The notes beneath the pieces were generated by a model. The model was given only the letters and a program-made list of their open reading frames with translations. It had not been told where the DNA came from and did not search any database. Below, piece after piece: positions 1-8,291 of a DNA stretch of 64,000 nt; the first letter of the stretch is position 1; every line of letters begins with the position of its first letter. The DNA is from Calothrix parasitica NIES-267 (GTDB lineage: Bacteria > Cyanobacteriota > Cyanobacteriia > Cyanobacteriales > Nostocaceae), in NCBI RefSeq assembly GCF_002368095.1, contig NZ_AP018227.1, positions 7,970,167-8,034,166 on the forward strand, written 5' to 3'. Both the position numbers and the translations under genes were made by a program.

Positions 1-3000
1 TTACGCTGCCAGAACTAGTAAATTTAATCGCGTTTTCCAATAAATTTATCAGAACTTGCCGCAATTTATTTTCATCAGCTTGTACGTATTGAGGAAGTTC
101 TGGAGTCAATTCAAATTTCAAATGCAGCTGCTTTGCTTTGGCTTTAAGATGTAGCATTGCTTCGATACCGTCAAGCAATCGATAAAGGTCGAAACTGGTA
201 ATGTGAACTTCTGCCATACCCGCTTCTATCTTGGAAATATCTAAGATATCGTTGATTAACTCCAGCAAATGCTTTCCGCTACGAAGAATTGTATCTAAAT
301 ACTGCTTTTGTTTATTTTCTAGTCTGGGATTTCTACATAAAATTTGCGTAAAACCTAGAATTGCATTTAGTGGAGTTCGCAACTCATGAGTCATTCGCGC
401 CAGAAATTCGCTTTTAGCTTGGTTTGCTGCTTCTGCTGTTTCTTTAGCGCGTACAAGTTCGGTGTTAGTATGATTTAACTTTTCTTTAATAGAGGTTTGT
501 TTAGTTATGTCTGTAGAAATCCCGCAAACTGCATAGGGGTTTCCTTGTTCATCGCATAAAGGTGCTTTGATGGAAATATAAGTGTGATTGCCGTCAGCTT
601 GAGGAAGTACTTCTTGAAATTCTAAAATAGACTTTTCGGCAATAACTTTTTGGTCGTTACCTTGAAATACTTGAGCATTTTCTGGAGCAAATAAGTCGCT
701 ATCTTTTTTACCTAAAAATTCTTCTGACTGCAAACCCGTAACTGCACTCAGCTGTTTATTTACAAGCAGGTAACGTCCTTCAATATCTTTAACGTAAATT
801 ACTGATGTTGTATTATCTAAAACTGCCTGCAGCTGTTGTTCGTTTTTTTCTAATGCGTTATAAGTTTGTTGAAGTTCTTCTTGAACTCGTTTTATTTGAT
901 TTATATCAACAAAGGTTAATACTACTCCATCGCAAAATCCTTCTCCTTGCCAATAGGGGTAAACCCGCATTAACAGATGTTTCCCTGTAGAACTCAATTT
1001 GACTTCTCGTTGCTTTGGTTCCCCGCAGTTGACAACTGAGTCAAGTAGCTCCATAAATTGGCTGAAATTAATATTATTAGTAATATGCTCGATAGGACGA
1101 CCAATATCCGCATCAACTAAATTTATAGCTGCTGTTGCTGCTGGGGTAAATTTACGAATTTTAAGGTCTTTATCCAGGAATACAACCCCAATATCGGTAC
1201 TTTGCAGCAAGTTATCGACATCAGCATTTAACTCGGTTAATTCCTGAATTTTGGATTGATATTCAGCATTGACAGTAAAAAGTTCTTCATTTACCGAATG
1301 CAGTTCCTCGTTAGTACTTTGCAATTCCTCATTGGAAGCAATTAATTCTTCGTTTGTTGCTTGCTGTTCTTCGTTAGTAGTTTCTAATTCTTCAATCGTC
1401 GCTTGCAAATTTTCGCGGCTTTGCTGTAACTCGTATTCTAAATCTAATATCCGATGGGATACTTCGCTATCTGCTTCAAAATGCTTTGTCTCAACAACAA
1501 GTTCAACTTCTGCATCTTCAGAGATTGTCACCATCAAGAAGTCACCAGCGCTTTTATTTACTTGTTCGTAGCCAACTTTCAAGCTGAGAACGCGTTGTTT
1601 CCGATCTTCTCCCACCTTAATTCCCGTATATGCAACTGCATTACGCTCTTTTTGGGCGCGACGTAACGCAGTATTAAGGGGAAGTTGTAGCGGAGGAATA
1701 ACTAATTTAATCGCTTCTGTAGTCGGATTACCTGTAGGAAACTTGAGTACTTGCGCTAAGTCCTCAAACATATATACTACTTGATGATTTTTATCTACAA
1801 GCAGACAAGTTGCTTTTTGCTGACCCAGTAAGTTATTTAATGCAGCCTCAAGCATTGGCTCTTTAGTTGACCTCGATGCTTGCTTAACTGAAGGCTGCGA
1901 TAAAAAATGTTTAGAAAAATTCTCTACACCTCTTACAGGTAGAGGAAGCCGTGAATCTCTGGCTTTTTGGTAAATCTTATGTTTTTTCTCAACTGGGACA
2001 AGTTCCTCCTCAAAATATGCAACAGTTTCTGCATCTCCGAGGAGTAAAAAGCCTTTAGGTACCAAAGAAAAATGAAAGTTACGTAGGACTTGCTGCTGTA
2101 GCTGTGGCTGCATATAAATCAGTACGTTACGGCAAGTAATCAGGTGCATCCGAGTAAAATTAGCATCCTTAGTCAAGTCATGAGGTGCAAAAATTAACTT
2201 TTCTCGCAGTTCCTTCGACACTTGGAAAGTTTGGTCTTGACGAATAAAGTACCGTTCTAAGCGTTCGGGATTAAGATCCTTAGCAATACTTTCGGGATAA
2301 ATTCCGGTAGCAGCCTTTTCTAAAGCGATTCGGTCAATATCGGTAGCAAATATTTTGACTTTGATTTGTTTATCGAAATCAGCAATAGCTTCATCTATCA
2401 AAATTGCTAAAGTGTAAGCTTCTTCTCCTGTCGCGCAAGCACTTACCCAACAACGAAGTTCTCCTCCCCACTCAATTTTTTCAATAATTGGGGGAAGTAC
2501 ATTGGTTTCCAGATATTGCCAAGCTGGTAAATCGCGGAAAAATTTTGTGACGCTAATTAGCAAGTCTTGACAAAGAACTTCCCGCTCTTTACGCTCGATT
2601 TGCAAGCGTCCAATATAATCATCTATGTCTTGATATCCCGTAATCAAGCAGCGACGATGAATTCTTCTTGAAAGAGTAGAAGGTTTGTAGTGCGTAAAAT
2701 TAATATGCTGATGGCGGTTGAGAATATTAGTAATTTGTCCCAACCTAAAAGAATCTAGCGCGAGCTTAGAACGCGGTTCGTTATTTTTTTCTTCATTAGC
2801 AGGTGCCTTAACAAAATCATATATTACTTCTGCTAACTCCTGCGGAGAACCAATGCTGTCAATAATGCGGGTTGCGATCGCACTGTGAGGCATTCCGTCA
2901 AACTCAGCGGTGGCGGGGTCTTGCACCATACCAATTCCACCGGATTCATTCAGCATCCGCAAGCCTTCCGAACCGTCGCTGCCAGTACCAGAAAGCACCA

Positions 3001-3412
3001 CACCAATCGCGCGCTCGCCAGCATCTTCACCCAAGGACTGCAAAAATATGTCAATGGGAAAGTTAGGTCCGGGGCGGTCTCTGTCCTGACGCTGTAGCTG
3101 CAAACGGTGATTTTTAACTTCTAAATTTTGACCGGGAGGAATCAAGTAAACGCAATTGGGCTTGATTTCCATCCCATCTTCTACCCGAAAGATTTCCATT
3201 CTCGTACTTCGTCCCAGCAATTCCTTCATCAGACTTTTGAAATCTGGTGACAAATGCTGAACAACAACATAGGCAGCCCCGCTATCAGCAGGCATATTGG
3301 CAAAGAATTCTTCTAAAGCACGCAGCCCTCCGGCTGAAGCTCCAATTCCTACAACAAAAAAGTCATAGTCTTCTTTGCGATGAGTTAATAGATTTTCAGA
3401 GGTAGAAGTCAT
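1..3412 (-). CDS. CheB-CheR-PAS-histidine kinase fusion (3' end beyond window)
   Basis: Reading continues without a stop from ATG at 3412 to the left edge, about 1137 codons, so the protein is truncated only by the window. Domains in order: CheB methylesterase (GIGASAGG with Ser26, His53 in VVVQH, Asp in GTGSDG near residue 149); CheR methyltransferase with SACATGEEAY as the SAM-binding motif; a Glu/Asn-rich coiled coil (repeated TNEEL units, about nt 1270-1420); two PAS domains; a HisKA domain with the phospho-acceptor in MTHELRTPLNA (nt about 385-400); and the start of the ATPase domain (NLLENAIKFT). CheB/CheR act on methyl-accepting receptors, but here they are fused to a sensor kinase, so the protein is probably a hybrid sensory kinase rather than an ordinary chemotaxis enzyme. 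No cheA, cheW or receptor gene is visible. The upstream 289 bases are AT-rich and empty. Domain calls are secure, the signal sensed is unknown. Confidence 0.93.
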   Translation of the reverse strand, partial: MTSTSENLLTHRKEDYDFFVVGIGASAGGLRALEEFFANMPADSGAAYVVVQHLSPDFKSLMKELLGRSTRMEIFRVEDGMEIKPNCVYLIPPGQNLEVKNHRLQLQRQDRDRPGPNFPIDIFLQSLGEDAGERAIGVVLSGTGSDGSEGLRMLNESGGIGMVQDPATAEFDGMPHSAIATRIIDSIGSPQELAEVIYDFVKAPANEEKNNEPRSKLALDSFRLGQITNILNRHQHINFTHYKPSTLSRRIHRRCLITGYQDIDDYIGRLQIERKEREVLCQDLLISVTKFFRDLPAWQYLETNVLPPIIEKIEWGGELRCWVSACATGEEAYTLAILIDEAIADFDKQIKVKIFATDIDRIALEKAATGIYPESIAKDLNPERLERYFIRQDQTFQVSKELREKLIFAPHDLTKDANFTRMHLITCRNVLIYMQPQLQQQVLRNFHFSLVPKGFLLLGDAETVAYFEEELVPVEKKHKIYQKARDSRLPLPVRGVENFSKHFLSQPSVKQASRSTKEPMLEAALNNLLGQQKATCLLVDKNHQVVYMFEDLAQVLKFPTGNPTTEAIKLVIPPLQLPLNTALRRAQKERNAVAYTGIKVGEDRKQRVLSLKVGYEQVNKSAGDFLMVTISEDAEVELVVETKHFEADSEVSHRILDLEYELQQSRENLQATIEELETTNEEQQATNEELIASNEELQSTNEELHSVNEELFTVNAEYQSKIQELTELNADVDNLLQSTDIGVVFLDKDLKIRKFTPAATAAINLVDADIGRPIEHITNNINFSQFMELLDSVVNCGEPKQREVKLSSTGKHLLMRVYPYWQGEGFCDGVVLTFVDINQIKRVQEELQQTYNALEKNEQQLQAVLDNTTSVIYVKDIEGRYLLVNKQLSAVTGLQSEEFLGKKDSDLFAPENAQVFQGNDQKVIAEKSILEFQEVLPQADGNHTYISIKAPLCDEQGNPYAVCGISTDITKQTSIKEKLNHTNTELVRAKETAEAANQAKSEFLARMTHELRTPLNAILGFTQILCRNPRLENKQKQYLDTILRSGKHLLELINDILDISKIEAGMAEVHITSFDLYRLLDGIEAMLHLKAKAKQLHLKFELTPELPQYVQADENKLRQVLINLLENAIKFTSSGSV

Positions 3413-3701
3413 GAGCTAGTTTACTACCGATTACTGTGCAAGATTATTTACTTTAACTGCTTAAATTTAATACTTTTAATTTAAAAAAATAAATCTAAAA
3501 ATCAAATCTAAAAAAATATAAATTATTAAATGTTTGTTTAGTAGCTAATTATCTAATCAGAACCTACAAGAAATCAATTGGCTGCTTATATTAATGTAAA
3601 TAAGATTATAACCAAGCAGTCAAAATTATAATTGTATAATTGTTGACTTGCAACTCTTGCCTGTCAATTAATCTGCTACCACAGTCAGGAGATTTGAATT
3701 C

Positions 3702-4574
3702 CTAAATAGTTTTCATCCAATCTAAACATTTTCTTAATTCTTGTTGCATAGTTTCAGCATCGGCATGATACCTTCGACCGTGACCGGGTAAAACCCATTC
3801 AAATGAGTAATTAGTTAACTTTGGCATCGATTTTTGTAACTCATCCCAAGAGTACCAGCAGAAATTTCGGAAAGCGATTAGTTGGTTTAATCTAGCCGAC
3901 CAAGCAAGATGGTCTCCCGCAAACAAAAACTTATTTTTATATAGTAAAACGGTGTGCCCCTTTGTATGTCCTGGGACAGTAATAATTAACAATTCCGGAG
4001 ATAGCTTGAAAGGTTCTTCACCGCTCAACTGAATTTCAACGTCCCGAGTATCTGAATTAATTTCTTCCTGATGAAGGATGCGCTCGCAGCCAAAATGCTC
4101 GGCAAATTGTTGATGGTCGGCAACATCATCTTGATGAGTCAAATACATGTAGCGGATTCCGCCCATTTTTTCCAAACGCTTTACCAACGGAGGAGTAAAT
4201 TTGGGAGAATCAACTAATATATTGCCTTCTGGTAATTGAATAAAATAGCTAGCAGCACCAAAAGTCTTTTCCGAATGATAGCCACAGTGATAAACATTTT
4301 CTTCTATCAGAATCGGAAAGCTTGATTGAGCATTTTTGATATCCTGTGGTTTATCAACAGTACCAATAGAAGCAGTAGGACAAGATAATAAAGCTTGAAG
4401 AGCAGCTAATCTTTCTTCTTCATCCGTTGGTTGGTGGTGTACTGCTGACATTCCTGCTTCACGATTAAATACTTTTGGATTCATCCAGCGACAAGTATCG
4501 CAATCAATACAAGTCGTATCAACATAAAAATCGCCGCTAACATTTTCAGCCCTACGCAGATTTATAGTAGCCAT
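3702..4574 (-). CDS. MBL-fold metallo-hydrolase with N-terminal 4Fe-4S ferredoxin-like segment
   Basis: 290 aa. Residues 17-29 hold CIDCDTC, and a fourth cysteine lies in SCPTASIG near residue 64: the spacing of a single 4Fe-4S ferredoxin-type cluster. From about residue 85 the protein is a metallo-beta-lactamase fold: THQDDVADH (variant of the THxHxDH metal motif), GHTKGH, FAGDH and LPGHG. The fold suggests a hydrolase of the glyoxalase II/LACTB2-like superfamily, but the substrate is not known. The fused Fe-S segment suggests redox control or electron transfer. It is transcribed alone; the next gene on this strand starts 290 bp away. ATG at 4574 was chosen because it gives a complete N-terminal Cys motif. 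Confidence 0.85.
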   Translation of the reverse strand: MATINLRRAENVSGDFYVDTTCIDCDTCRWMNPKVFNREAGMSAVHHQPTDEEERLAALQALLSCPTASIGTVDKPQDIKNAQSSFPILIEENVYHCGYHSEKTFGAASYFIQLPEGNILVDSPKFTPPLVKRLEKMGGIRYMYLTHQDDVADHQQFAEHFGCERILHQEEINSDTRDVEIQLSGEEPFKLSPELLIITVPGHTKGHTVLLYKNKFLFAGDHLAWSARLNQLIAFRNFCWYSWDELQKSMPKLTNYSFEWVLPGHGRRYHADAETMQQELRKCLDWMKTI

Positions 4575-4717
4575 ATTTAACGTTTTTACCTATTTTTCGA
4601 GTCAAAAATAATCGTTTATATGACTACAGTAGCAAAATCAAATGCTGATTTTACAAATATACGGGAAAATACAACGTAGAAGCACCATATCAAAATTTTA
4701 AAGTTACTTCTAAGTAT

Positions 4718-5056
4718 TCAATTAACTATTGTTTTTTTTATTTGTAACTTCTCAATACGAGCGCGAAGCTGATTTCTATAAGCCACAATACCATCAGCCA
4801 AATACCAATTTGATTTATTTATCGCTCTCGGATATAACATTATCGCTGCTTCTAATTTTACTTTGCGATGTTTAGAGAAAAGTCCAGCAAATTTAGTGAC
4901 TATTTTGCTTACTTACTCAGCAGTAAAATAATTTGTTTTTGATGATTGAGCAATAAATTTCAAAGGTTTATAATCAAAATTTTTAGCTAAATTACGTTGA
5001 AAAGCATTCATTGAATTAGCGAATTTAGCTTCACTCATCGTTCGCGATTGAACCAT
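4718..5056 (-). pseudogene. Small unknown gene broken by an in-frame TAA
   Basis: On the minus strand one frame reads from ATG at 5056 to TGA at 4718-4720, 113 codons, with a single internal TAA at 4913-4915. Both halves look coding: the first begins MVQSRTMSEAKFANSMNAF, and the second contains SNWYLADGIVAYRNQL and ends in a basic tail. I do not recognise the family. The simplest reading is a recently broken gene. A sequencing error or two short genes are alternatives. The rest of 4575-5694 is AT-rich. Confidence 0.4.
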
Positions 5057-5332
5057 ATTATTTTTCAAATAGTATTGTATTGAAAGTCTGACATTAATAT
5101 CTTATCTACGTTTAAATACTGTCTACTGTCTATTATCCTGCAATCATAATTGTTGCACGTGTTTTTTGATTATAAATTTGCTTGCAGTCTACTATAACTG
5201 TCATATCAAATTTATCGGCTTATATCAAATTACGGCTATAACGGTTATTGGACGTATTTATAAATCTTGATAACTATTTTTTCGTATAGCATTAACACTT
5301 CTTTGTAAGCAGTTATCCACATCATAATTAAG

Positions 5333-5437
5333 CTAAATACTCATATACCTTAATTGCGGATAAGCGTTAGCAGAAACGGAAAATCCAATAATACTTACTC
5401 CTATGGCTGATGCAATTGCACGGCGAATTATTTGCAT
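5333..5437 (-). CDS. Possible 34-aa exported peptide
   Basis: A short frame starts at ATG 5437 and stops at 5333-5335. It is preceded by AAGAGGG about 9 bases upstream, a good ribosome-binding site. The peptide is Arg-positive at the N terminus, has a hydrophobic core (IASAIGVSIIGFSVSA) and an ANA-like signal peptidase site, leaving only about nine residues after cleavage. It may be a small secreted peptide, the surviving signal peptide of a decayed gene, or chance. No family recognised. Confidence 0.25.
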   Translation of the reverse strand: MQIIRRAIASAIGVSIIGFSVSANAYPQLRYMSI

Positions 5438-5694
5438 TACAATAGCCCTCTTAAAATAATGCTTATACATGCAATTAATAAGACTTGTAATTATTCTTTT
5501 TGTTTTTTAATTTTGTAAAAAATATTCATAAAAATATAAACTACCAGATTTCCTAGAATCTTTTCTTTCAAAGCACTATCAATCTAACTAATTGGCGATT
5601 GCAGTAACTATGTTACAATTGTATTACAAGAATCGGGTTAACAAAAATGTTAATACCAAATCATAAAACTTGCTCGCTACCTTTTTATTAGCTT

Positions 5695-6324
5695 ATGCAA
5701 CCTAGTTATAAAGGTACATTTGAAGCGCATATCACCGTAAAAGCAGTTGATTCAGAGTTAAAGGCAAAATTTTGCTTGGTTTGCCAAAAATTGAAAGTTA
5801 AATCTGTATTTATCGAACTACCCAAAGGGGTAACTCGCTCTCAAATGATGACAGCATCCTACCATCATGGCGCTTTCAAAGATGTACTACAACAAATAAA
5901 TCAAATAGCTGAAAAAATAGTTAATGCAGATTTTGAAGTTACTCGTATCAAAATTGAAGCGATGGTAAGCAATCAAGATATACCTATCTCTAATATTGAA
6001 GCGCAGAAACTACCTAAAAGTAATTATTTTGAGTTTCATGTCAAAGCTATTTTGTCAGCTTTAGAGAATCTGGAAGCTTTAAGAAAATACTGTTTACAGC
6101 ACAATGCTCATTTATCAAAAAATGCTTTTAAAAAACTTATAGACGGAAAACAGGAGCGATTTATCACCATGCGAGTATATAGTTTAGGTTATAAATCCGC
6201 TCAAAAACAATTTGATAAATTAATTATCTTGCTTAAAAATAAAGGATTCAAACTTTCTCAACAGCAGCGAGAATATACAGTTTACGACAGTAATTTAAAT
6301 TTAGATACTGGATGGATTGATTGA
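5695..6324 (+). CDS. Unknown protein with two similar halves, next to an AbiEii-type gene
   Basis: 209 aa, soluble, no signal or membrane segment. The two halves appear to be diverged copies of one fold: each begins with a beta-like stretch (GTFEAHITVKA near residue 8; YFEFHVKA near 113), continues with a helix, then a conserved basic strand region (VFIELPKGVTRSQMM; AHLSKNAFKKLIDGKQERF), a Gly/His-Tyr turn (SYHHGAFK; YSLGYKSA) and a long helix. The C terminus is tyrosine- and aspartate-rich (REYTVYDSN, LDTGWID). I cannot name the family. It lies 138 bp upstream of a DUF1814/AbiEii nucleotidyltransferase on the same strand, with a palindromic repeat between them, so it may be its partner or antitoxin; this is inference from position only. 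Confidence 0.7.
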   Translation: MQPSYKGTFEAHITVKAVDSELKAKFCLVCQKLKVKSVFIELPKGVTRSQMMTASYHHGAFKDVLQQINQIAEKIVNADFEVTRIKIEAMVSNQDIPISNIEAQKLPKSNYFEFHVKAILSALENLEALRKYCLQHNAHLSKNAFKKLIDGKQERFITMRVYSLGYKSAQKQFDKLIILLKNKGFKLSQQQREYTVYDSNLNLDTGWID

Positions 6325-6359
6325 TTTTATATTGAAATATTTTTAAAATTTGTAGCAAC

Positions 6360-6412
6360 ACAGATAAATTATGTAGAGACGTAGCAGTGCGACATCTCCC
6401 TATATTGTGATT
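6360..6412. repeat. Palindromic repeat, GTAGAGACG family, copy 1
   Basis: Contains GTAGAGACGTAGCAG followed by its partial inverse TGCGACATCTCCC. The same unit recurs near 49270-49300, 58150-58185 and 58378-58412. It forms a hairpin in RNA. Here it separates the two genes of the AbiEii pair. Confidence 0.65.
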
Positions 6413-6462
6413 TATAACGATAACTTATCAAAATGTTATTAATGATTTTTATCTAAGCTAAT

Positions 6463-7341
6463 ATGAAATCTACAAAAAATCATTTATTAAAAATAGCTAG
6501 TAATACAAATCGTTCTTCGGAGGAAATATTAACTTACCATTTACTTGAAAACATTTTACGTCGGGTTGCTAATTCAGCTTATGCGAATCAATTCGTATTG
6601 CGTGGTGGAATGCTGACAAGACTTTGGATTTATCCTGAGAAAAGAATTGCTGAAGATGTTGATTTTTTAGGTTTATATACTTTTGATATAGAGTCTACAA
6701 AAGAAAAATTTATAAATATATTATCAAGTACAAATATAAATACAAATTTAGCAGATGAATTCATATTTGATATTGACTCCCTGGAAGTAACAGGAATTTG
6801 GTTAGAAACCGAATATCCGGGAGTAAGAATTAAGATAAATGCTGTTTTTGAAGATTATCAAAAAAAGATTCAGATAGATATTGGTTTTGGTGACCCAACA
6901 GTTCCACCACCACAATGGATTGATTATCCAATGCTTACTACAGAAAACATTCAATTACAAACTGTGACACCAGAAACTATGTTTGGCTGGAAAATGCATG
7001 GTTTGGTAGAGCAGGAAATCAAACGTTGGCGACCTAAAGATTTATATGATTTATTTTTGTTTACATTATATATAGAATTAGATGAAACATTAGTCAAAAA
7101 ATCTATTTTTACAGCCTTTAATAGCAGGAATAGCACTTTTGAAGAAATATATTACATTTTATCGACACCAGAATGGTGGGATAGAAGTAAAAATCGCGGT
7201 AAGTGGAAATGGTATATCCGTCGCAAACCAGAACAAAATATAGAGGAAGATTTTCTTTCGATTGTGGCTATTGTGAGACAAAAATGGGAAAAGACCGTGA
7301 AGGAAATTATGGATTCTGAAACTATTCGTCTGTCCCATTAA
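6463..7341 (+). CDS. AbiEii/AbiGii-type (DUF1814) nucleotidyltransferase
   Basis: 292 aa. Motifs of the AbiEii branch of DNA-polymerase-beta-like nucleotidyltransferases are visible in order: LRGGMLTRLW (about 46-55), a basic residue and the metal-binding pair in RIAEDVDFLG (about 64-73), IQIDIGFGDP (about 144-153), a lysine in PETMFGWKMHGL (about 177-188) and RPKDLYDL. AbiE systems abort phage infection or act as type IV toxin-antitoxins; the toxin transfers nucleotides to tRNA or other targets. The usual AbiEi winged-helix antitoxin is not found upstream. Instead a 209-aa unknown protein precedes it, 138 bp away. No clear Shine-Dalgarno sequence. The enzyme family is secure; a defence or toxin role here is inferred. 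Confidence 0.88.
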   Translation: MKSTKNHLLKIASNTNRSSEEILTYHLLENILRRVANSAYANQFVLRGGMLTRLWIYPEKRIAEDVDFLGLYTFDIESTKEKFINILSSTNINTNLADEFIFDIDSLEVTGIWLETEYPGVRIKINAVFEDYQKKIQIDIGFGDPTVPPPQWIDYPMLTTENIQLQTVTPETMFGWKMHGLVEQEIKRWRPKDLYDLFLFTLYIELDETLVKKSIFTAFNSRNSTFEEIYYILSTPEWWDRSKNRGKWKWYIRRKPEQNIEEDFLSIVAIVRQKWEKTVKEIMDSETIRLSH

Positions 7342-7568
7342 TTCTGATGATTAAAAAGCTTTGTTCGTAGTTGCGCTTAAGCGCCAAAAATGTCACACAG
7401 AGGCGAATAACCGCACAATTAAGAATCCATCAGAAGCTATTTATAAAGTAAAATTTAAGACCTAAGAAACCGGGTTTATAAGAGGCTAAAGTCTTGAATA
7501 TTATAGCGTTCCCCAGTCTATTGAAGTACGTTTTAAAACCTCACCCCCAACCCCTCTCCTTATTAAGG

Positions 7569-7796
7569 CTACCGTGTACACACAAGTACTCTCCGCATAC
7601 GTTTCAGCGATTTTAACCCCCTTAAATCGTCATTGCGAGCGAAGCGAAGTAATCGCAACATTTTGAGATTGCTATGTCCTGACGGACACGCTCCGCTAAC
7701 GTCGTTCCTCCTCGCAATGACAGGTTTTGAGAGATTTTTTCCTGAGTTCAGAAGTCGCTTCCAGATAGGATTTTAAGACTTGTGTGTACACCGTAG
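7569..7796. mobile_element. MITE-like element, 228 bp, with 11-bp target duplications
   Basis: Left end CTACCGTGTACACACAAGT (7569-7587) and right end ACTTGTGTGTACACCGTAG (7778-7796) are inverse complements at 18 of 19 positions. Both sides are flanked by CCTTATTAAGG (7558-7568 and 7797-7807). The uninterrupted copy of the host repeat near 50945 carries CCTTATTAAGG once, so the duplication was made by insertion. The element encodes nothing, so it must have been moved by a transposase supplied elsewhere. A further inverted repeat, GTCATTGCGAG ... CTCGCAATGAC (7629-7721), is nested inside it. Confidence 0.85.
7629..7721. repeat. Inverted repeat GTCATTGCGAG family, nested copy
   Basis: GTCATTGCGAG at 7629-7639 and its exact inverse CTCGCAATGAC at 7711-7721 bound a 93-bp hairpin-forming unit with GCGAAGCGAAG inside. 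Related units occur at about 40930-40993 (complete) and 51138-51181 (one arm). Confidence 0.7.
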
Positions 7797-8236
7797 CCTT
7801 ATTAAGGAGAGGGGAGATATAGAGTTAAGGTAATCGCTGTACCTCATTTGCTTGATAAACGCTATATCCCTCTTTTGTCACTTTCCGAAAATTTTTGTTT
7901 TTTAATAATCTCAAAAGCCTTGTATACAAAACGATTGCGGCTTTATTTGCTAATATAAAACCTAGACATATAGATTAGGGGTTAAATTTAGTTAATTATT
8001 TAATTTTAATTCTTAAAACCCTTACTACCTATAGCTTGTAAGAAACCAGTACAGTTTTCTAAATATTAGTAAAAATCGGAGAGTGACAGAAGAAAGATAT
8101 CATAGTTATTCTTATAGCAACCTCAAGGTTTATAGTTGAAATTTTTTCACCTTTGTATGCTATCTTTTGGCGCTGTAAGCGCAACTACGCTAGCGGAGCC
8201 TGTCCGAAAGGAAATTAGGACATACAGATAAAATTC

Positions 8237-8268
8237 AAAAACCCGGTTTTTTCAAAAAACCGGGTTTT
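8237..8268 (-). terminator. CCCGG hairpin terminator after ctaB
   Basis: AAAACCCGGTTTTTT, a one-base loop, then AAAAAACCGGGTTTT. Read on the minus strand it lies 24 bp after the ctaB stop and ends in a T run. The same hairpin family occurs at 14919-14951 and 47697-47727. Confidence 0.75.
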
Positions 8269-8291
8269 CACAATTTAAATTCAAGTAAATC

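Larger units (their letters stand above)
7502..7866. repeat. Repeat A, copy 1, interrupted by a MITE
   Basis: Begins TATAGCGTT and ends AACGCTATA, a 9-bp perfect terminal inverted repeat. In between are CCTCACCCCCAACCCCTCTCC and the inverse, an internal palindrome. Removing the 228-bp insert and one 11-bp direct repeat leaves 126 bp that matches, in reverse orientation, the uninterrupted copy at 50875-51018, including the CTGTACCTCA and TTGCTTGATAAACG segments. Confidence 0.8.
7342..8291. other. Gene-free stretch built of repeats
   Basis: No credible coding frame. It holds a short motif with a GCGCTTAAGCGC core at about 7363-7386, repeated in inverse orientation at about 8166-8190; an interrupted 126-bp repeat (7502-7866); an AT-rich stretch 7870-8100; a GTCCG-containing repeat at about 8181-8215; and a hairpin terminator at its right end. 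Confidence 0.7.

Noticed and set aside
805-1666. Several short plus-strand frames over the histidine kinase
   Set aside because: Antisense shadows of a long, domain-rich minus-strand gene.
3680-3720. Sequence resembling a tRNA TpsiC arm
   Set aside because: No acceptor stem or anticodon arm around it; no tRNA seen anywhere in the window.
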